From the NCBI GenBank assembly GCA_029449245.1, contig JANATF010000014.1:183501-247500 (forward strand): a stretch of 64,000 nt of DNA. Direction: 5' to 3'. Origin of the DNA: Mortierella alpina (Eukaryota; Mortierellomycota; Mortierellomycetes; Mortierellales; Mortierellaceae). The notes beneath the pieces are model-generated. The model saw nothing but the letters and a program-made list of their open reading frames with translations, did no database searches and was not told where the DNA came from. Below are positions 60,101-64,000 of this stretch, one piece after another (the first letter of the stretch is position 1; each line of letters begins with the position of its first letter). The translations under genes were made by a program, and so were the position numbers.

Positions 60101-62536
60101 TTCCTCAGGAGGCCGATACTTAGCAAGAATGGCAGGCTTTTTGTCAGAGATAATAAAAAGATCTGGGACAGCAGCCTGATGAAGTTCAAAGCCATGAATT
60201 TGAAAACCAAGCCTCGATATTAGATCAATGCCAAGGTAGCAATCATAATGATCGAGGGGCATAACATCAACGCGACTTTGAGCAGTGCGACCATTGCAGA
60301 CGATGGAAACGTAGTCAATGGTAATGAGTGTAGGAATAGTGTGCTCTGGATTGGCAAGAACAGTGACCTGATCTTGGAGAACACCAGTCTCAAGGCCGAG
60401 TTCTTCTGCAACATAGGGTGCAATAGTAGTTGTAGTGCAGCCAGTGTCAAGGAGAGCCGTATATTCCATGTCATTAATGAGTATAGGGATAATGATCCTT
60501 TTATCACCATCAGCAGCACCACGAAAGGCTGCCTTAAGACGATGGGGAAAAGGGACAGGCGAGGGGTTATGAAAAAACTGAGAAACAGCGGTAGAAAGTG
60601 ATAGACTTTCGGAAGGTGACAAAACCTGAGAAGGTTCAGTAGCAACAGGACATGATGTAGCAATTGAATAGCGAGAAGAATCATTAACGTCGTTGGTTAT
60701 TTGATTGATTGCGTGAACGCTAGAATAATCATGTTCAGTGCCAAGAGAGTCCTCCATGAGCACGTCCTCATCGTCAGTGTCAAAAAGAGCAGCACGCTTA
60801 ACACCAGCAGCTTGGGTGATCGCAGCTTTCTTTCTGGAGGGTTGATAAGACGAGGACGAGGAAGTGGTGGTGACTGAGGAAGTGGAGGAAGAAGAAGGAG
60901 TACTCCTACGCTGAGGACAAGACTCTAACCAATGGGTCTTTGTCAACGTAAGACAAGACGGGTTTGAGCACCACGACTTGCCAGGAGGAAGGTTCGTGTA
61001 GGTGGGCTTCTTCTTGGTGTTCTGATCCTTTGAAGGCGGACCAGTTGAGGTGAAGGAGGAGGAAGTACCATTGCTGGGCTTATGACGTTTGTCACGATGA
61101 TTGTTGTTGTTCGACTTCTGCCCAGAAAAAGAAGAGGCAGAATTGTTGCCATTATCCTTTTCAAGGAGGTGAGGCGCCCAAATTGAGGCTGCCCAACGTC
61201 CACCCCAAGGATGAAAGCCTGTAAGAGGGCCTTGGATGTTGCGAATGAACGTCAGGATGACGGTGTACTCCTCTACATCATGAAGACGAGAGAACTTGGA
61301 AATGATAAGGTTCTGGGTGTTGCCGGGGACCGCTCGGAATAGGACGCCAATGAGGATGGCGTGAGGGATTGTGGCTTCCGAGTGGTGCTGGACAAGACCA
61401 GAAGCAAGAAGTAGATTCTCAAAGCGACGAGCGAAAGATTCAGAGTCTTCTTGAGGGAGGGAGCGGAAAGTGAAGACCCTTTCGAGTATATTGCCAGTGA
61501 TCTCATGCAAACGAAAAGTTTCACGCATGGCCAGTACAACTTCATGCCAGGTACGGGCAGAAGCAGGCGCAATTTGATTCATGAGATCGTCAAAGCGCTG
61601 GTCCAAACGTTGCTCCAAATCAGCCTTAGTGAGAATTTGAGACATATAGCGGTAAGCAAGAATGTCAAAAAGATCAGCCAATTTGTCGCGGTAAAACTTC
61701 TCAAAGCGATTGAGAAAGAGAAAAATGAGCTCCACAAGCTTGGCTTCAAAGTTTTCACGCTTTGCAGTCTTGAGCTTGGAAGTAAGTTCCAGGACAGGTT
61801 CGTCCTTGAACGAGGGAAGGACAAGGCGCTCATAGTCAACAGTATGAGTGCCTTGAAAGACAGGAATGGATCCTTTGACCCCAATGCGAACAAGGGCGCC
61901 GTGCTCCTTGTTAGAGTAGACAGGGGGCACGTTGCAAGCGTCTTGATAAATGATTGGAGGAAAGAGTTGCATTCCCACGTTGGAGCTGGGATTAGAGTTT
62001 GAAGGAAAGAGACGGCGATTGAGAGCTTGTTGGGCCTGTGCCAATTCACTCTCTGCCTGTGCAATGTTGCCTTTGAGAGCAGCAATAAGAACATTTCTCT
62101 CTTGTGTAAGTCTTTCTTTCTGGTCATGGGGTTGACCGTCAAGAATGAACTCAGAGTCGAGAAGAGTATCCTCAAATTGCTCTTGAAGGCGATGAAGAGT
62201 CCTCTCCTTGGTTGTAACCAAAGCTTGAAGGCGTGCAAGACGGTCTACGACGGGAGGATTATCAACATCCATTGACGTAGAACCAGCAAGCAGCTGAGCA
62301 AAGGAGGGAGCAGAAGTACTGACTTCTGGAGAAGAATTAACGTCTGGGGTAAGAGCCCCTGACAAAGGAGGTGAAGAAACAGAAGTTTCCGCGGTTGGGA
62401 CCGTGGTCGCTTGTTCCATCGATGATACAACTGGAGGAGTCTCTTGCGAGGTTCCAGAGGGTGCCCCAACTTGCGAGTCAGGAGCATGTGCGTGGGAGGA
62501 ACGGGTAGATCGTTGCTTCCCGGGATTTGTTGCCAT
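57137..62536 (-). CDS. gag-pol: Gag-Pol polyprotein of gypsy 2 (1799 aa)
   Basis: ATG at 62536, one intact frame. Order: Ser/Thr-rich N-terminus; coiled coil; Gag domain (DLFDILAYRYMSQILT, DSESFARRFENLL); variant zinc knuckle C-x4-C-x6-H-x4-C (CSNPSCLTLTKTHWLESC); aspartic protease (ALLDTGCTTTTIAP); reverse transcriptase (FVAVYVDDIVIFS); RNase H (YVATDASNLGLGAVLYQ); integrase (HLGANAMVNALH...CSSCQYF; DLAQFPLS, QSDNGSEFSN, TPYHPRGNGVAERS); and a chromodomain (YEVERIISHRTAPG, LYLVKWKGYDDSENSE). Fusion of Gag and Pol without frameshift is seen in Tf1-like elements. All catalytic motifs are present, so it may be active. Confidence 0.95.
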   Translation of the reverse strand: MATNPGKQRSTRSSHAHAPDSQVGAPSGTSQETPPVVSSMEQATTVPTAETSVSSPPLSGALTPDVNSSPEVSTSAPSFAQLLAGSTSMDVDNPPVVDRLARLQALVTTKERTLHRLQEQFEDTLLDSEFILDGQPHDQKERLTQERNVLIAALKGNIAQAESELAQAQQALNRRLFPSNSNPSSNVGMQLFPPIIYQDACNVPPVYSNKEHGALVRIGVKGSIPVFQGTHTVDYERLVLPSFKDEPVLELTSKLKTAKRENFEAKLVELIFLFLNRFEKFYRDKLADLFDILAYRYMSQILTKADLEQRLDQRFDDLMNQIAPASARTWHEVVLAMRETFRLHEITGNILERVFTFRSLPQEDSESFARRFENLLLASGLVQHHSEATIPHAILIGVLFRAVPGNTQNLIISKFSRLHDVEEYTVILTFIRNIQGPLTGFHPWGGRWAASIWAPHLLEKDNGNNSASSFSGQKSNNNNHRDKRHKPSNGTSSSFTSTGPPSKDQNTKKKPTYTNLPPGKSWCSNPSCLTLTKTHWLESCPQRRSTPSSSSTSSVTTTSSSSSYQPSRKKAAITQAAGVKRAALFDTDDEDVLMEDSLGTEHDYSSVHAINQITNDVNDSSRYSIATSCPVATEPSQVLSPSESLSLSTAVSQFFHNPSPVPFPHRLKAAFRGAADGDKRIIIPILINDMEYTALLDTGCTTTTIAPYVAEELGLETGVLQDQVTVLANPEHTIPTLITIDYVSIVCNGRTAQSRVDVMPLDHYDCYLGIDLISRLGFQIHGFELHQAAVPDLFIISDKKPAILAKYRPPEELTDKFISDRGAFLADLKPYLDDNAQIDPSSFCPHPFMTVDLKVAPGATVYQRSYRPFSQSQQGEVDKQVDQWEADGVIVPAPPGTKHMNKLTLAARHDLDGNIIKHRVCLDPRHLNSLLEDTDNFLLPLITDVLEKSGGHKFYSTLDLKQAFHRLPLSKKSQPYTAFMHKNKQFMFARAPFGLKPMTSIFQRGMSLILGDLAFVAVYVDDIVIFSNSKEEHALHVQEVISRLTKANLIINPEKCHFFCTEVILLGFIIDRNGRRIMPQKIANIKSWAPPTNAKMVQRYLGMFNYFREYIPLYGTLSAPLDELRFRRGHFVLSDLQLECFNQIKYLISQAPVLHFPDFSKPFYVATDASNLGLGAVLYQLPNGPEDESVVHYISFMARSLKKHERNYPAYKKELLGIVFALKKFHYYLWGRPFTLYTDHKPLTFIKTQADLPATIANWTETILSYDFKCVYRPGLLNIIPDALSRAFPSELWASPDPDPLVHRDKRRKAAVSTRSGFRTFSTPSSPELVVKSKDLANQILDLPIDPKAPYIHPPQTPDKEMITPPESERQAILKNIHETAHLGANAMVNALHLRGITWPNLKDACLQFIRQCSSCQYFNIARRGYHPLKAVHANLPGEHLAMDLAQFPLSTRQNNYALLVVDVCTRFVFLRAIRSKDAGIIAAELFQLFADIGPPKIIQSDNGSEFSNALLKNVLSILQIEHRLTTPYHPRGNGVAERSVRSVKDLLPKVLDGKVLDWDLYLPKVQLQLNTRVAGLHSSAPYSLFYGRALSDFSSLQATKDIQSDLLSPQGLEERLSYLTTIVFPAVSDKSSITQKDMMDKFNRSHLITEFPSGCYVMARDMEATSSLDAPYDGPYQVVRRTSHGTYILRDAMSRVLARNYAPEQLKIAARPDLPQDASDTSYEVERIISHRTAPGGKTLYLVKWKGYDDSENSEILAEHFDSKNLMTRYHRSLKQIKPSSQKPTSKVSTRQSVSASK

Positions 62537-62701
62537 TGCAAAGGAAAATAAGGCATAAAAATGAGGTAGTGAAAAATAGCGATAGAAGCGAGCTGAAAGT
62601 AGGAAAATCAGCGAATGTATGTATGGTTGAGGGTGTGATGAATATCAATTAGGATTGGAGAGACAACTGAACAAAGCAGCACAATTGTCGTTAAAAAAAA
62701 G

Positions 62702-62879
62702 TGTCGCGGTTAGAGGAAAAGACACAGTTACTAGGAGCTGTCAAGTAACGAGAACGGAGTGAAGAAAGATGTATTCAAATGTCTCCTGTGGACGTGAGCA
62801 TTAAGGACACGTCCACACTAATCTTCGCTAACTAAAAATATTAAGGGTAAGTCTATGCTAGGACGGTCAATCCGGCACA
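62702..62879. repeat. LTR of gypsy 2 (5' LTR)
   Basis: 178 bp; followed by the right target copy GATAC. Confidence 0.93.
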
Positions 62880-64000
62880 GATACCCATCGACGTCATCGG
62901 CCACCGCAATTCGTCAACAAGCCCCTTAATTCCAAGGCCTAGTTCACATCCCAAGGCCGCGATGCCTTCTAAGCCCCTACTGTCATTCAAGCAGGTTGTG
63001 CAACTTGCGTCCATAAAGTCAAACGACTCTGATGACCGGGCTCAACAGCAGAATCTCAACGCCAAGATGGACCAAGTGCTCAAGTCGCAGGAGAGGATGG
63101 AGCAGTTGCAGAAACAGGTCCTTGAGCATCAAGAGGAAGCGAAGCGGTGGCAAACATTGTCAGACGCCAAACAGGAAGAGATGAAACAGCTAGCCCTTGC
63201 TCATCATGAGGAGATAAAGCAGTTGCAGATTCAAGCCCTCGGTCAGTTGTCTGCGCTTCAGTCTCGCGTGCGGGCCGTCCTGACTCAGACGTATGAACTG
63301 CATGAATACCCGATCCCTCGTCTCTTTGTTGTCCTTCCACAGGACCCCTCAAGATGGTATGCCGCGGATCCCTTCTCTAACAAGTTCCGGCTCTATTTCT
63401 TGTGCGAGTGTGGAGAACACACAAAGTCAATTGACAGCAACACGGAGATCCATTTTGCTAAGCATGAAGGCTACGAACTTGCTCGACCCACAGAATTTTT
63501 TCAGTTGTACGGTTCCCATGTCTTCACGATTCTAAAGATGCTCAAGTTTGGAATTTCTGTTGCTGGAGTGGCTGTTCCGGCTATCTCCCACCTGGTCCGT
63601 GCGGATGCAATCGATCAAGCCGCTACTTACCTGACGATACTAAAGGACTTTGAGCCAATGATGGATCCTGTCCTTGACTGGATGGACAAGGTCTCAACGA
63701 ATGAAGGCGAACCTGCGGAAGACTTCAACAAGCAGATGAAAAACAAGGAGGCTTGGGCAGGCGCTGATCTACGCAAGCTGGACACCTTCCTGAAGGCCAA
63801 GGATGGAGACAAGGTGCTGGGAAATCTATATAGGACAGTTACGGACGAGGGACATGTCAAATGGGTCTGCGTTGACCACTACCGCGAGAACTATCAAGAG
63901 AGCACCGCCAAAGACTTTCAGCGTATGTTAGATGCCGTGGGAGGATCGTTCGACAAGAGCCTTGGTCGGGTAGAAGTGACACTTCGGTCAAGAGTGTTGG

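Larger units (their letters stand above)
56563..62879 (-). mobile_element. Complete Ty3/gypsy chromodomain retrotransposon (gypsy 2)
   Basis: LTRs of 178 bp (56563-56740 and 62702-62879) are identical by eye, start TGTCGCGG and end CCGGCACA, with GATAC on both sides (56558-56562 and 62880-62884). One long gag-pol frame lies between on the minus strand. The sequence after the 5' LTR (CTTTTTTTTAACGAC in minus sense) does not match initiator Met tRNA, so the primer is unknown. A G-rich tract (GGCCGGGGGC) precedes the 3' LTR. A solo LTR of the same family sits at 43925-44100. Confidence 0.95.
56090..64000 (+). pseudogene. LRR-type paralogue split by gypsy 2 (runs off right edge)
   Basis: Exon 1 is 56090-56238, the intron 56239-56323 (GTAAGT...TATCTAG), and exon 2 runs 56324-56562, then resumes at 62885 after the retrotransposon and one target copy, open to the window end. 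The N-terminus matches the LRR gene (SFRLIGTTQIVTIPV, VFPGVK, HFPGVVFDVVLS). After the insert come coiled coil (EEMKQLALAHHEEIKQLQ) and the shared central domain (YPIPRLFVVLPQDPSRW, FRLYFLCECGEHTKS, GISVAGVAVPAISHLV). No other lesion is seen, so the gene was intact until the insertion. The repeat domain, if any, lies beyond the window. Confidence 0.88.

Overview
The window looks like accessory, transposon-rich DNA from an early-diverging filamentous fungus, most plausibly Mortierellomycotina. The direct evidence for a fungus is short GT-AG introns (about 70-130 nt), pyrimidine-rich leaders, fungal Crypton, chromodomain Ty3/gypsy and DIRS elements, and eukaryote-type 28S rRNA fragments. The Mortierella-like assignment is inference from memory of similar N-terminal and repeat domains; no database search was possible.

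Layout, left to right: a truncated minus-strand gene at the left edge; a small zinc-finger/coiled-coil gene; a large intronless NACHT-HEAT NLR-like gene (3136-8247) followed by a relic of LRR repeats and a tRNA-like element; a non-RD protein kinase fused to about 16 Sel1 repeats (9670-12468, minus); a pogo-type transposase with candidate 32-bp inverted repeats; two convergent Crypton-type tyrosine recombinase genes (16045-19869 plus, 20610-23955 minus); a nest of a foldback element, a MITE and its presumed parent, a two-gene Tc1/mariner element bounded by TA (25001-27978); a two-exon LRR gene (29416-32974); a divergent pair of H2O2-producing oxidases (AA5 copper radical oxidase and pyranose 2-oxidase); several very small ORFs, including a Cys-rich secreted mini-protein; a small intron-leadered gene (40987-41352); a hAT transposase broken by a frameshift and a solo LTR; a complete Ty3/gypsy chromovirus-type element (44911-50525, TSD TCTAA); a complete DIRS element (50721-55025); and a paralogue of the LRR gene that runs off the right edge and is split by a second complete gypsy element with identical 178-bp LTRs (56563-62879, TSD GATAC).

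The most unusual structural signal is five same-orientation copies of the last ~480-570 nt of 28S rRNA (copies A-E, all with rRNA sense on the minus strand), dispersed every 5-20 kb between the genes. Two copies are fused to the same promoter block in front of the LRR-type genes; three others lie just 3' of minus-strand genes. The internal 28S breakpoints cluster at nearly the same rRNA position although the flanks differ, some copies carry a short piece of 3' ETS with a hairpin, and the terminal rRNA helix differs between copies by compensatory pairs. This suggests that receptor-like and other accessory genes sit between 28S-tail repeats that could drive duplication and shuffling.

The three receptor-like architectures (NACHT-HEAT, kinase-Sel1, coiled-coil/unknown domain-LRR) all have C-terminal arrays of nearly identical repeats, the hallmark of rapidly changing fungal NLR-like recognition proteins. 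Most of the remaining sequence is transposable elements, several of which look intact and recent.
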